A DNA stretch of 64,000 nt from NCBI RefSeq assembly GCF_011694515.1, contig NZ_CP050192.1, forward strand, positions 4,968,527-5,032,526, in the 5' to 3' direction. A program made the translations under genes and the position numbers. The stretch comes from Mycobacterium sp. DL592 (GTDB taxonomy: Bacteria > Actinomycetota > Actinomycetes > Mycobacteriales > Mycobacteriaceae). The notes below the pieces were generated by a model. The model did not search any database. It had not been told where the DNA came from and saw nothing but the letters and a program-made list of their open reading frames with translations. Below are positions 8,735 to 17,443 of this stretch, piece after piece (position 1 is the first letter of the stretch; each line of letters begins with the position of its first letter).

Positions 8735-10383
8735 TCGACGGGGACGGCCACCAGCGCTCGACGGTGTCGCCGCTGCCGCTCGCCGAAGACTTGCGCAGCG
8801 CTGACGACCGCGACTTTCCCAGTCGCACTGACAAGCTGGGATCGGCGCTGTCCGAGGTCGTCGGCGGCCCGGTCGGCAAGCATGCGATGGTCGGGCGCAC
8901 CCGGGTCTTCACCCCGGTGCGTGTCATGTTCCTGATGGCTCTGGTGGTGCTGGCGCTGGGCTGGTCGACGAAGGCGCCGTGCCTGCAGACCGTCGGCACC
9001 GGCCCGCCCGACAAGCGAGTCGCCAACTGGCAGAACCAGCGCGCGTACTACGAGCTGTGCTACTCCGATACCGTGCCGCTCTACGGCGCGGAGTTGTTGA
9101 GCCAGGGCAAGTTTCCGTACAAGTCGAGTTGGATCGAGACCGACTCCAGCGGTCGGCCGCAGATCCGCTATGACGGTAAGCCCGCGATTCGGTACATGGA
9201 GTATCCGGTGCTGACCGGGGTCTACCAGTACGTGTCGATGGCACTGGCCAAGACGTATACCGCGGTGGCGAAGATGGCCTCGCTTCCGGTGATCGCCGAA
9301 GTCGTGATGTTCTTCAACTTCGCCGCCGTCGGGTTGGCACTGGCCTGGCTGGCGACGGTGTGGGCGACGTCGTGGTTGGCTGGCCGGCGGGTCTGGGACG
9401 CCGCACTGGTGGCGGCCTCCCCCGTGCTCGTGTTCCAGATTTTCACCAATTTCGATGCTCTGGCAACGGCTTTGGCGATGGGCGGGCTGCTGGCGTGGGC
9501 GCGCCGAAGACCTTTCCTGGCGGGCATTCTGATCGGGTTGGGGGTATCGGCCAAGCTGTACCCGGTGCTGTTACTCCTGCCGCTCGTGGTGCTGGCCATC
9601 CGCACCGATCGGGTCGCCGACGCTGCGCGCACGGTCGTCGCTGCGGTGGCCGCGTGGTTCGTGGTGAACCTTCCCGTGATGCTGTTGTTCCCGCGCGGCT
9701 GGTCGGAGTTCTTCCGGCTGAACTCGCGCCGCGGCGACGACATGGACTCGCTATACAACGTGGTCAAGTCCTTCACCGGGTGGGAGGGTTTCGACGGCGG
9801 CCTCGGTTTCTGGGAGCCGCCGGTGGTGCTCAACACCGTCGTCGCCGTGTTGTTCCTGTTGTGTTGTGCAGCAATCGCTTACATCGCGCTGACGGCCCCG
9901 CAACGGCCGCGGGTGGCGCAGCTGGCATTCCTGACGGTGGCCGTGTTCCTGTTGGTGAACAAGGTGTGGAGCCCGCAGTTCTCGCTGTGGCTGGTGCCGC
10001 TGGCGGTGCTGGCGCTGCCGCATCGGCGAATTCTGTTGGCGTGGATGACGATCGACATGCTGGTGTGGGTGCCGCGGATGTTCTACCTCTACGGGGAGGC
10101 GAACAAGGGTCTGCCCGAGCAGTGGTTCACTGCCACCGTGTTGGTGCGCGACCTCGCGGTGATCGCGCTGATGGTGCTCGTCATCCGCCAGATCTACCGG
10201 CCGCAGTCTGACCTGGTGCGCTGGGGCGGGCGGATCGACGACCCGGCCGGCGGGGTGTTCGACCGGGCGCCGGACGCTTACCCGACATGGTTGCCGCAGC
10301 GGTTGCGCCCGAAGGCGACCACCCCTGAGCCCGAGACCGAAGGAACCCCGGATGCAAGTCGCGATAGCGCTGTTCCCGCGTAA
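8731..10383 (+). CDS. GT87-type polyprenol-phosphate glycosyltransferase (Rv0051-like)
   Basis: 550-aa polytopic membrane protein with about ten hydrophobic segments, starting near residue 63 (VMFLMALVVLALGW). It has the DUF2029/GT87 layout: an extracytoplasmic loop after the first helix (PLYGAELLSQGKFPY, IRYMEYPVLTGVYQY) and the GVSAKLYPVLLLLPL and NKVWSPQFSLWLVPL blocks seen in mannosyl- and arabinofuranosyl-transferase relatives. It probably uses a polyprenyl-phosphate sugar for cell-envelope glycan assembly; the acceptor is unknown. The GTGA overlap with ponA1 implies translational coupling and a shared wall-building task. The C-terminal tail is cytosolic and proline-rich. Confidence 0.87.
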   Translation: MIDGDGHQRSTVSPLPLAEDLRSADDRDFPSRTDKLGSALSEVVGGPVGKHAMVGRTRVFTPVRVMFLMALVVLALGWSTKAPCLQTVGTGPPDKRVANWQNQRAYYELCYSDTVPLYGAELLSQGKFPYKSSWIETDSSGRPQIRYDGKPAIRYMEYPVLTGVYQYVSMALAKTYTAVAKMASLPVIAEVVMFFNFAAVGLALAWLATVWATSWLAGRRVWDAALVAASPVLVFQIFTNFDALATALAMGGLLAWARRRPFLAGILIGLGVSAKLYPVLLLLPLVVLAIRTDRVADAARTVVAAVAAWFVVNLPVMLLFPRGWSEFFRLNSRRGDDMDSLYNVVKSFTGWEGFDGGLGFWEPPVVLNTVVAVLFLLCCAAIAYIALTAPQRPRVAQLAFLTVAVFLLVNKVWSPQFSLWLVPLAVLALPHRRILLAWMTIDMLVWVPRMFYLYGEANKGLPEQWFTATVLVRDLAVIALMVLVIRQIYRPQSDLVRWGGRIDDPAGGVFDRAPDAYPTWLPQRLRPKATTPEPETEGTPDASRDSAVPA

Positions 10384-10990
10384 CACCGCACTGGATGCCG
10401 TCGGGCCCTACGAGGTGCTGCAGCGGATCCCGTCGATCGACGTCGTCTGGGTGGGTCATCAGCGCGGTGAGGTGCGCAGCGACAACGGGATGCTCGGCAT
10501 GACCTGTGACGCCACCTTCGAGGAGGTGACCGAACCCGATGTGGTGGTGTTCCCCGGCGGGATCGGTACCCGCGCCCTGATCCACGACGAGCAGGTGCTC
10601 GACTGGGTGCGCCGGGTGCATCAGCAGACGACGTTCACCACCTCGGTGTGCACGGGCAGTCTGGTGCTCGCCGCGGCCGGGTTGCTCACCGGGCTGACGG
10701 CCGCCACCCACTGGCGGGCCGTCGAACTGCTGGAATCGCTCGGCGCGATTTATACCCCGCAGCGGGTGGTCGAACATCTTCCGCAGCGCATCATCACCGC
10801 CGCCGGGGTGTCCAGCGGTATCGACATGGCGCTGCGACTCGTCGAGCTGCTGGTGGACCGGGAGGCGGCCCAAGCTGCGCAGTTGATGATCGAGTACGAC
10901 CCGCAGCCCCCATTCGATTCGGGTGGGCTGGCCAAGGCATCCCAGGCCACCCGGGACCGGGCCGGCGAGTACTACCAATCGCGGAGCTGA
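10352..10990 (+). CDS. DJ-1/PfpI-superfamily protein (Rv0052-like)
   Basis: 212-aa class I glutamine amidotransferase-like fold. The nucleophile elbow SVCTGSLVLAAAGLL places Cys at residue 100, followed by THWRAVELL. That combination is typical of the isonitrile hydratase/AraC-N-terminal branch of DJ-1 proteins; no DNA-binding domain is attached. FPGGIGTR near 72-79 is the conserved acid/glycine loop region. The ATG lies inside the end of the GT87 gene, a 32-base overlap, so it is the last gene of the ponA1 transcript. The reaction is not known. Confidence 0.88.
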   Translation: MQVAIALFPRNTALDAVGPYEVLQRIPSIDVVWVGHQRGEVRSDNGMLGMTCDATFEEVTEPDVVVFPGGIGTRALIHDEQVLDWVRRVHQQTTFTTSVCTGSLVLAAAGLLTGLTAATHWRAVELLESLGAIYTPQRVVEHLPQRIITAAGVSSGIDMALRLVELLVDREAAQAAQLMIEYDPQPPFDSGGLAKASQATRDRAGEYYQSRS

Positions 10991-11035
10991 TTTCGCTGAT
11001 CAGCCGCGTTCCGGTAGCCTAGCCAGGTTGCCGAC

Positions 11036-11069
11036 GCAGGCGACTCTCCTGCCACGGAACTACCGTGGC
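11036..11069 (+). promoter_or_regulatory. Hairpins in the rpsF leader (possible S6:S18 autoregulatory element)
   Basis: GCAGG/CCTGC (11036-11040 with 11048-11052) and GCCACGG/CCGTGGC (11051-11057 with 11063-11069) can form two small stems that share two bases. They are therefore adjacent or mutually exclusive. They lie 30-65 bases before rpsF. Leaders of rpsF operons in other bacteria bind the S6:S18 complex; assignment here is inference from position. Confidence 0.35.
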
Positions 11070-11100
11070 CGCTACGACCATAGGAGGTGATGAGGTTCCC

Positions 11101-11391
11101 ATGCGTCCATACGAAATCATGGTCATCCTTGACCCCACTCTTGACGAGCGCACCGTTGCCCCGTCCCTGGAGACGTTCTTGAACGTCATCCGGAAAGACG
11201 GCGGCAGTGTCGACAAGGTCGACATCTGGGGTCGTCGTCGGCTGGCCTACGAAATCGCCAAGCACGCCGAAGGCATCTACGCCATCGTCGACGTGAAGGC
11301 CGAACCGGCCACCGTGTCCGAGCTCGACCGTCAGCTCAACCTGAACGAGTCGGTGCTGCGGACCAAGGTGATGCGGACCGACAAGCACTAA
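11101..11391 (+). CDS. rpsF: 30S ribosomal protein S6
   Basis: 96-aa S6 of the small-subunit platform, which pairs with S18 on 16S rRNA. It begins [19 protein letters not shown] and ends with the standard [12 protein letters not shown]. The ATG at 11101 gives the family N-terminus; AGGAGGTGA lies 10 bases upstream, and the longer in-frame start at 11065 would place this Shine-Dalgarno sequence inside the gene. It is the first gene of the conserved rpsF-ssb-rpsR-rplI operon. Confidence 0.98.
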   Translation: MRPYEIMVILDPTLDERTVAPSLETFLNVIRKDGGSVDKVDIWGRRRLAYEIAKHAEGIYAIVDVKAEPATVSELDRQLNLNESVLRTKVMRTDKH

Positions 11392-11468
11392 GTGGAGAAC
11401 TGCGCGCAGCGTCGTACCCGTTACGTAGGCTTCGCGGTAAATCCACCCGCCTATGCCAGGAGGACCTA

Positions 11469-11981
11469 GTGGCCGGTGACACGACCATCACCGTCGTCGG
11501 AAATCTGACGGCCGACCCCGAACTTCGGTTCACCCCGTCCGGTGCTGCCGTCGCCAACTTCACGGTGGCGTCCACACCGCGGATCTTCGACCGCCAGAGC
11601 TCGGAGTGGAAGGACGGCGAAGCGCTGTTCTTGCGCTGCAACATCTGGCGTGAGGCGGCCGAGAATGTCGCCGAGAGCCTCACCCGGGGCTCTCGGGTCA
11701 TCGTGACCGGTCGGCTCAAGCAGCGGTCCTTCGAGACCCGTGAGGGTGAGAAGCGCACGGTGTTTGAGGTCGAGGTCGACGAGATCGGCCCGTCACTGCG
11801 GTACGCCACTGCCAAGGTCAACAAGGCCTCGCGCGGTGGCGGCGGCGGTGGTGGCTTCGGCAGCGGCGGTGGCGGTGGCTCCCGGCCTGCGGCTGCGGCG
11901 TCTGAACCCAGCGACGATCCGTGGGGCAGTGCTCCGGCGTCGGGTTCGTTCGCCGGCGGAGACGACGAACCACCCTTCTGA
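11469..11981 (+). CDS. ssb: Single-stranded DNA-binding protein
   Basis: 170-aa replicative SSB. An OB-fold spans about residues 1-115 ([55 protein letters not shown]). A Gly-rich linker with long glycine runs follows, then the acidic tail DDEPPF that recruits partner proteins. It starts at GTG after AGGAGGA. It lies inside the ribosomal operon, as in all mycobacteria. Confidence 0.98.
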   Translation: MAGDTTITVVGNLTADPELRFTPSGAAVANFTVASTPRIFDRQSSEWKDGEALFLRCNIWREAAENVAESLTRGSRVIVTGRLKQRSFETREGEKRTVFEVEVDEIGPSLRYATAKVNKASRGGGGGGGFGSGGGGGSRPAAAASEPSDDPWGSAPASGSFAGGDDEPPF

Positions 11982-12043
11982 CATAACCGAGATACCTTCA
12001 GCGCGCCGGTGCGCGCTCATGAATGAACGAAAGAGATTGACTC

Positions 12044-12301
12044 ATGGCCAAATCCTCCACGAAGCGGCGTCCTGCCCCGGAAAAGCCGGTCAAGACCCGC
12101 AAGTGCGTGTTCTGCTCCAAGAAGGGCCAGAACATCGATTACAAGGACACCGCGCTCCTGCGCACCTACATCAGCGAGCGCGGCAAGATCCGTGCCCGCC
12201 GGGTGACGGGCAACTGTGTGCAGCACCAGCGTGACATCGCGATCGCCGTCAAGAACGCGCGCGAGGTTGCTCTGCTGCCGTTCACCTCGTCGGCGCGATA
12301 G
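12044..12301 (+). CDS. rpsR: 30S ribosomal protein S18, zinc-binding (C+) type
   Basis: 85-aa S18, partner of S6. CVFC near residues 21-24 together with the cysteine of TGNCVQH makes this the zinc-coordinating C+ form, corresponding to M. tuberculosis rpsR1 rather than the zinc-free alternative. The core block [15 protein letters not shown] is standard. A C+ copy in the housekeeping operon is expected. A zinc-starvation C- paralog, if present, lies outside this window. Confidence 0.97.
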   Translation: MAKSSTKRRPAPEKPVKTRKCVFCSKKGQNIDYKDTALLRTYISERGKIRARRVTGNCVQHQRDIAIAVKNAREVALLPFTSSAR

Positions 12302-12318
12302 ACAAGGAAGTAACGACA

Positions 12319-12777
12319 ATGAAGCTGATCCTGACTGCCGAGGTCGATCACCTCGGCGTGGCCGGTGACACCGTCGAGGTGAAGGACGGGTACGGCCGCA
12401 ACTACCTGCTGCCCCGTGGCCTTGCCATCGTTGCCTCGCGCGGTGCGCAGAAGCAGGCTGACGAGATCCGCCGTGCCCAAGAAGTGAAGACGGTCCGTGA
12501 CCGCGAGCACGCCGTCGAGATCAAGACCGCCATCGACGCCCTGGGCGCCATCACGTTGCCGGTGAAGGCCGCCGGCGACTCCGGCAAGCTGTTCGGTTCG
12601 GTGACCGCCAACGACATCGTCGGCGCCATCAAGAAGGCGGGCGGCCCGAGCCTGGACAAGCGGACCGTCCAGCTGCCCAAGACGCACATCAAGGCGACCG
12701 GCAGCCACACCGTCGGCGTGCACCTGCACCCCGAGGTCAACGTCGACCTGACCGTCGACGTCGTCGCGGCGAATTAG
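12319..12777 (+). CDS. rplI: 50S ribosomal protein L9
   Basis: 152-aa L9 that bridges the L1 stalk region. The N-terminal rRNA-binding domain carries [16 protein letters not shown] (about residues 23-38). A long central helix follows, then the C-terminal domain with GKLFGSVT and [12 protein letters not shown]. It follows rpsR by 17 bases with AAGGAAG before the ATG, and is the last gene of the operon before a terminator-like hairpin. Confidence 0.97.
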   Translation: MKLILTAEVDHLGVAGDTVEVKDGYGRNYLLPRGLAIVASRGAQKQADEIRRAQEVKTVRDREHAVEIKTAIDALGAITLPVKAAGDSGKLFGSVTANDIVGAIKKAGGPSLDKRTVQLPKTHIKATGSHTVGVHLHPEVNVDLTVDVVAAN

Positions 12778-12787
12778 CCACCAGCGT

Positions 12788-12832
12788 CAATTTCCCCGGG
12801 TGGCGGCCCTAGCGGCTGCCCCCGGGGAATTG
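12788..12832 (+). terminator. Terminator-like hairpin after rplI
   Basis: CAATTTCCCCGGG (12788-12800) pairs with CCCGGGGAATTG (12821-12832) with one bulged base around a GC-rich 20-base loop, starting 11 bases past the stop. There is no long T-tract, only TGTCTTC downstream, which is common for mycobacterial terminators. Confidence 0.65.
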
Positions 12833-13261
12833 CTGTCTTCTGGCGAACTCTTGCCGATGAGTGAGCGACAGCTAACCTAACCGTCCGTTAACCTTGCGCA
12901 TAAGTCGCGGCAACACAACACGCCCGGGATCGCAACCTGGGCCGACACGCCGCACAACTTGCCATCCACAGAACATATGTGGGGCTACTGTGCGCTCAAC
13001 TGGGCAGATGGTGCATAAGTACACAGTGATCCACAGGTTCTCCCCAACGCCTCAACACCGTTGTCCCCAGGTATACCCAAACCATCAACAGGTTCATGAA
13101 CAGGCTGGGGTTGCGATGCCTTCAGCAACGTCTAGCGTGATGGCTCTGCGGTGCAGAGCCATCCTCGTGACGACCGGCCTTGTCGGTACCCCGGGGTAAA
13201 AATCTGGACAGCAGATCGAACGTGCGTTCGGCAAGCAAGGCGAGGAGGTGGGGGTTACTCG
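12833..13261. other. Long non-coding region between rplI and dnaB with DnaA-box-like words
   Basis: No convincing gene is visible in either direction. The region carries DnaA-box-like nonamers CCATCCACA (12962-12970), TGATCCACA (13027-13035) and TTGTCCCCA (13061-13069), each one or two bases from TTATCCACA/TTGTCCACA. It also has short palindromes GTTCATGAAC (13092-13101) and TACCCCGGGGTA (13187-13198). The dnaB Shine-Dalgarno sequence AGGAGGTG is at 13243-13250. A regulatory role for dnaB expression is inferred. Confidence 0.5.
13140..13162 (+). promoter_or_regulatory. Perfect 10-bp hairpin in the dnaB leader
   Basis: ATGGCTCTGC and its exact complement GCAGAGCCAT are separated by GGT, giving a very stable triloop hairpin about 100 bases before dnaB. 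No T-run follows. It could be an operator palindrome, a 5'-UTR stabiliser or a factor-dependent terminator. Confidence 0.6.
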
Positions 13262-14641
13262 ATGGCGGTAGTTGACGATCTCGGTCAGACCGGGATGGGC
13301 GCTCCTCCGCCCAGCGAGGACTTCGGGAGGCAGCCGCCCCAAGACCTCGCTGCCGAGCAGTCGGTGCTGGGCGGGATGCTGCTGAGCAAGGACGCCATCG
13401 CCGATGTGCTCGAGAAGCTCCGTCCGGGCGACTTCTACCGGCCCGCCCATCAGAACGTCTACGACGCGATTCTGGACCTCTACGGCCGCGGTGAGCCCGC
13501 CGACGCGGTCACCGTGGGTGCCGAGTTGGACCGCCGGGGCCTGTTGCGCCGTATCGGCGGCCTGCCGTATCTGCACACCCTGATTTCGACGGTGCCGACG
13601 GCGGCCAACGCCGGGTACTACGCCAGCATCGTCGCCGAGAAGGCGCTGCTGCGCCGGCTGGTGGAAGCCGGCACCCGGGTGGTGCAGTACGGCTATGCCG
13701 GGGCCGAGGGCGCCGACGTCGACGAGATCGTCGACCGCGCGCAGGCCGAGATCTACGACGTCACCGAGCGGCGTACCTCAGAAGACTTCATCCCGCTCGA
13801 GCAGCTGTTGCAGCCGACGATGGACGAGATCGACGCCATCGCGTCCCAGGGCGGCATCTCTCGCGGTGTGCCGACGGGATTCACCGAACTCGACGAGCTG
13901 ACCAACGGCCTGCACCCCGGGCAGATGATCGTGGTTGCGGCGCGGCCCGGTATGGGCAAATCGACACTGGGATTGGATTTTTTGCGGTCGTGCTCGATCA
14001 AGAACCGGATGCCGAGCATCGTGTTCTCGCTGGAAATGAGCAAGTCCGAGATCGTCATGCGACTGCTGTCGGCTGAGGCCAAGATCAAGCTGGCCGACAT
14101 GCGCTCGGGACGGATGACTGATGACGACTGGACCCGGCTGGCGCGGCGGATGAGCGAAATCAGCGAAGCGCCTTTGTATATCGACGATTCGCCGAACCTG
14201 ACGATGATGGAGATCCGGGCCAAGGCGCGCCGCCTGCACCAGAAGGCCGGCCTGCGGCTGATCGTGCTGGACTACCTGCAGCTGATGACCTCGGGTAAGA
14301 AGGTAGAGTCCCGCCAGCAGGAAGTGTCCGAATTCTCAAGGCAGATCAAGCTTTTGGCGAAGGAGCTGGAAGTTCCGGTCGTCGCCATGAGTCAGCTGAA
14401 CCGCGGTCCCGAGCAGCGCACCGACAAGAAGCCGATGCTGGCCGACCTTCGTGAATCGGGGTCGATCGAGCAGGACGCCGACATGGTGATCTTGCTGCAC
14501 CGGCCCGACGCCTTCGAAAGCGACGACCCGCGAGGCGGCGAGGCCGACCTGATCATCGCCAAGCACCGCGCCGGGCCGACGCGGACCGTGACGGTGGCAC
14601 ATCAGCTGCATCTGTCGCGGTTCACGAACATGGCGCGGTAG
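13262..14641 (+). CDS. dnaB: Replicative DNA helicase DnaB, intein-free
   Basis: 459-aa hexameric 5'-3' helicase. The N-terminal collar domain begins at PPQDLAAEQSVLGGMLL. The RecA-like motor has Walker A ARPGMGKSTLG near residues 226-236, FSLEMSKSE near 255, Walker B LIVLDYLQLM near 336 and the arginine-finger region KHRAGPTRTV at the C-terminus. The ATG at 13262 follows AGGAGGTG. M. tuberculosis DnaB carries an intein after RESG; here the text runs RESGSIEQDADMVILLHRPD uninterrupted, so the site is empty, with Ser rather than Cys at the +1 position. Confidence 0.98.
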   Translation: MAVVDDLGQTGMGAPPPSEDFGRQPPQDLAAEQSVLGGMLLSKDAIADVLEKLRPGDFYRPAHQNVYDAILDLYGRGEPADAVTVGAELDRRGLLRRIGGLPYLHTLISTVPTAANAGYYASIVAEKALLRRLVEAGTRVVQYGYAGAEGADVDEIVDRAQAEIYDVTERRTSEDFIPLEQLLQPTMDEIDAIASQGGISRGVPTGFTELDELTNGLHPGQMIVVAARPGMGKSTLGLDFLRSCSIKNRMPSIVFSLEMSKSEIVMRLLSAEAKIKLADMRSGRMTDDDWTRLARRMSEISEAPLYIDDSPNLTMMEIRAKARRLHQKAGLRLIVLDYLQLMTSGKKVESRQQEVSEFSRQIKLLAKELEVPVVAMSQLNRGPEQRTDKKPMLADLRESGSIEQDADMVILLHRPDAFESDDPRGGEADLIIAKHRAGPTRTVTVAHQLHLSRFTNMAR

Positions 14642-14850
14642 CTCTGGAGCGCTTCTCTTCCAACTCAATTGTGGTGTGCGGGAGCATCTGTACGGGACTT
14701 TGTCGCGCTGGTAGCGTGTCGGTCGGGCGCTGCAGGACCGCCCGATGTCCGCTCGAAGGGGCTTAGCCTCCCTGCCGATGATCACCGAATCGTGACCGAC
14801 CTCTTCTCGGCCCGACCTCGCGGACGCCGGGCGTGTGAGAGGAGGCCGTG

Positions 14851-16083
14851 ATGGCCAGCACCCTGCCCAGCAACCCGTCACTTGACCGTCTCCGCGAGGA
14901 CGCACGGCGTCTGCAACGCGGGATCACCACCAATGAGCGCGGGGCTGTGGAGTTGGTTCGCGCGCACCATCCGCGACCAGATGTCGCCTTGGCTAGCGCG
15001 CCGGATCGGTTCGCACTGCATGATGCGCAGCTGATCGTGGCCCGCCGATACGGATTCATCGGTTGGCCTGCGCTCGTGCACTACCTCGAGATCGCCGCGG
15101 ACCTGACCATCGATCCGAGCGCGATCAATGAGGATGCGCTCGGCCTGGCTGATCGATTCTGTTCTCTGGCGTCGCTGCGCTACGACCACACTGATGCCCC
15201 ACCGCGGCGACAGGCTGCCGCCGACCTGCTCGCCGCTGAGCCGGATTTAGTTGACCGGCATGTGTGGGCGGCGGCATCAGCGGCTGACCCTGAGGCACTC
15301 CATCGTCACCTTTCCGCCCGACCTGATCTGGCGACGGCGGCAGGCGGGCCGTTCGGCTGGGTCCCGTTGCTGTACCTGTGCTATTCGCGAATCCCTTTGC
15401 ACCGCAGCGAGGATGAGGTGCTCGCAGCGGCCAAGCTGTTGCTCGACTCCGGTGCCGACCCTAACGCCGGGTACCTGTGGTGCGGCATGTCGACACCATT
15501 CACCGCACTGACCGGGGTGTTCGGCGAAGGCGAGCAAGGCCCACGCCGCCAGCCCCGCCACCCGTTCGCCCCGGCTCTGGCCACCGTCCTGCTGCGCCGG
15601 GGTGCACATCCTGTCGATCAGCAGACGCTCTACAACCGGATGTTCCGTCCCGACGATTCCCACCTGGAATTGCTGTTCGCCCATGGCCTCGCCGATACCG
15701 AGCCCAGTCCATGGGAACGCCGACTCGGCGATGCGATGGAAACCCGCGAGCAGATGTGGCAGCGACAGATTCTCTGGGCAGCCGGACATGGATTCGCGTC
15801 TCGCCTTGACCTACTCGCCAAACACGGTATCGATTCGGCCGGCGTCGAACTCGTCGTCCCGGCATTGCCGGATGACCCGAATGTTCGTGACGAGCAGGGC
15901 GCAACGCCCCTGCATCGTGCGGCGTGGGACGGTGACCTACACCTGATCGTCCAGCTACTCGACTCCGGTGCGGACCCGACCATCACCGACACCCAGTACG
16001 GGACAACACCACTGGGATGGGCTGAGCACGCCTATCAAACCGAGGCCGCCGACCTACTGCGGGCACGCACTCAACCCAGCTGA
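14851..16083 (+). CDS. Ankyrin-repeat protein
   Basis: 410-aa soluble protein with no signal peptide. A clear C-terminal ankyrin pair (QGATPLHRAAWDGDLHLIV, LLDSGADPTITD, GTTPLGWAEHA) spans about residues 345-405. Weaker repeats lie around residues 175-225 (VPLLYLCYSRIPL, LLLDSGADPNAGY). The N-terminus resembles actinobacterial proteins annotated only as ankyrin-repeat containing. The ATG is preferred over the GTG three bases upstream because AGAGGAGG lies five bases before it. It directly follows dnaB, where I recall DarTG in M. tuberculosis. The partner is unknown. Confidence 0.85.
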   Translation: MASTLPSNPSLDRLREDARRLQRGITTNERGAVELVRAHHPRPDVALASAPDRFALHDAQLIVARRYGFIGWPALVHYLEIAADLTIDPSAINEDALGLADRFCSLASLRYDHTDAPPRRQAAADLLAAEPDLVDRHVWAAASAADPEALHRHLSARPDLATAAGGPFGWVPLLYLCYSRIPLHRSEDEVLAAAKLLLDSGADPNAGYLWCGMSTPFTALTGVFGEGEQGPRRQPRHPFAPALATVLLRRGAHPVDQQTLYNRMFRPDDSHLELLFAHGLADTEPSPWERRLGDAMETREQMWQRQILWAAGHGFASRLDLLAKHGIDSAGVELVVPALPDDPNVRDEQGATPLHRAAWDGDLHLIVQLLDSGADPTITDTQYGTTPLGWAEHAYQTEAADLLRARTQPS

Positions 16084-16260
16084 CCCACTTGCCCCGACGG
16101 CGACCGAACGATTCGCGGCCTAGGAAACGAGGCGTTTCGTGAGACAAGGGGTGGGTAACTCCGTGTGGCAACCGGCCCCTGCGGCAGGCTTCGGGGTGCG
16201 CTGGCAAGATTGACATCGCAACTGTTGGCGGCAGTTCCGGGGGAGATTCTGGGGGTGGCG

Positions 16261-17340
16261 ATGGTTCGGTGGGGATGGGTGCCGGGCCGTCATGTCGACC
16301 AGTACGACTGGATCAGCGCCTACCTGTATGACCGCGGCCTGCAGCGGCTGTGGCGGGTGATGATCTTCACCGCCACCGTGCTGCTGGCGGGTTCGACAAC
16401 GTTGATGATCTTCAGCCCCGCGGGGCCGGCCAACCGGCTGACGACCAGCATCTGCATCGTGGCGGCCGCGTTGGCGACGGGCGCGGCGCTGCCCTTCCTT
16501 TTGTATTGGCCGACGCAGCGGCAGTCGATGGTGTTCTCGCTGACCTCGACCGCGACGATCGCCGCGGCCTGCCTGTCGTTCTCCAACCCCTACGTGGGAT
16601 TGATGGGCTGCGTGACGTTCTCGGTGATCGGCGGGTTCGTCGCCTATTTTCGAACGCGGCAGGAGGTGGTTCTCAACTGTGGTGTGGCCGCGATCTGTGC
16701 CACGGTGCTGGCCGCTCGTGTCGTAGCCACAACGGGTGATGTCTACTTGGCGGCCGCTGCCGTGGCGATCGTGGTGGCGCTCAACATCGGCCTGCCGTTC
16801 GGCATCGAGTCGTTGGTGAGCACCTTGCGCGTCGACCTGCGCAGCTCAGGTCGTGACTCGCTGACCGGGTTGCACAACCGTCGGTCTTTTCACTACTCGG
16901 TTTACGAACTGATGATGCGCCACCACGGCACCGGTGCCCATCTGATGATCACGATGATCGACCTCGATAACTTCAAGCTGCTGAACGACACCCAGGGCCA
17001 TGCCGCCGGCGACGCCGCCCTGATCGAGGTGAGCGCCGCACTGGAGATGACCTGCCGTCGCTCCGCGGTGATCGGCCGGGCCGGGGGAGAGGAGTTCCTC
17101 ATCGCCGACGTCGCCCCTCAGCCGATGCCGGAGATCCACGCCGAGCAGCTGCGCCGGGCCATTGCCGACTTGCCGGCACGAGTCACCGCAAGTGTCGGTA
17201 CTGCCAGCGCCCCGCTCGACGGTGACGCGGCCGCCCCGAGCCCGCAGCTCATCGACGACCTGATCCGGGCCGCCGACGATGCCATGTACCAGGCCAAGCG
17301 CGCCGGCGGAAACCGAGCTTGTCACAACGGACAGCTCTGA
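16261..17340 (+). CDS. Membrane GGDEF-domain diguanylate cyclase (paralog 1)
   Basis: About 359 aa. Six hydrophobic segments occupy roughly residues 30-195, then a GGDEF domain starts at DSLTGLHNRRSFH (about 200). The active-site loop is RAGGEEF with the substrate-binding DLDNFKLLND, so cyclase chemistry looks intact. The inhibitory I-site RxxD five residues upstream reads RRSA, so product inhibition is probably lost. A GTG at 16165 would add 32 residues; the ATG at 16261 gives a better membrane-protein N-terminus. The linker motif GLPFGIESLVSTLR before the GGDEF domain recurs in the other membrane GGDEF protein (ALVLGTPLGVQSAIWALR), indicating paralogy. Confidence 0.88.
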   Translation: MVRWGWVPGRHVDQYDWISAYLYDRGLQRLWRVMIFTATVLLAGSTTLMIFSPAGPANRLTTSICIVAAALATGAALPFLLYWPTQRQSMVFSLTSTATIAAACLSFSNPYVGLMGCVTFSVIGGFVAYFRTRQEVVLNCGVAAICATVLAARVVATTGDVYLAAAAVAIVVALNIGLPFGIESLVSTLRVDLRSSGRDSLTGLHNRRSFHYSVYELMMRHHGTGAHLMITMIDLDNFKLLNDTQGHAAGDAALIEVSAALEMTCRRSAVIGRAGGEEFLIADVAPQPMPEIHAEQLRRAIADLPARVTASVGTASAPLDGDAAAPSPQLIDDLIRAADDAMYQAKRAGGNRACHNGQL

Positions 17341-17443
17341 GCGCCTGCGCGGATATGACGCCTAAACATGACTTCGGGCGCCAGATCGGTTGCTGTTGAA
17401 CACCTTTGATCCGTTTGGCGCGGCGCCCCTGCGGCGCGGGCGG

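Noticed and set aside
12833..13261. Chromosomal replication origin
   Set aside because: Too few DnaA-like boxes, no AT-rich unwinding element and no dnaA/dnaN/rnpA neighbours; a dnaB leader is the simpler reading.
14690..14710. Half of a DosR-like box (GGGACTTTGTC) upstream of the ankyrin gene
   Set aside because: Only one half-site fits; the second half (GTCGCG) departs from the palindrome.
14851..16083. Ankyrin protein as a DarTG-like toxin-antitoxin replacement
   Set aside because: It stands alone, without a toxin or macrodomain partner; position after dnaB is the only link.
16081..16160. Nested hairpins after the ankyrin gene as a terminator
   Set aside because: GAAACG/CGTTTC and ACCCAC/GTGGGT can pair, but stems are short, the loop is long and no T-tract follows; too weak to annotate.
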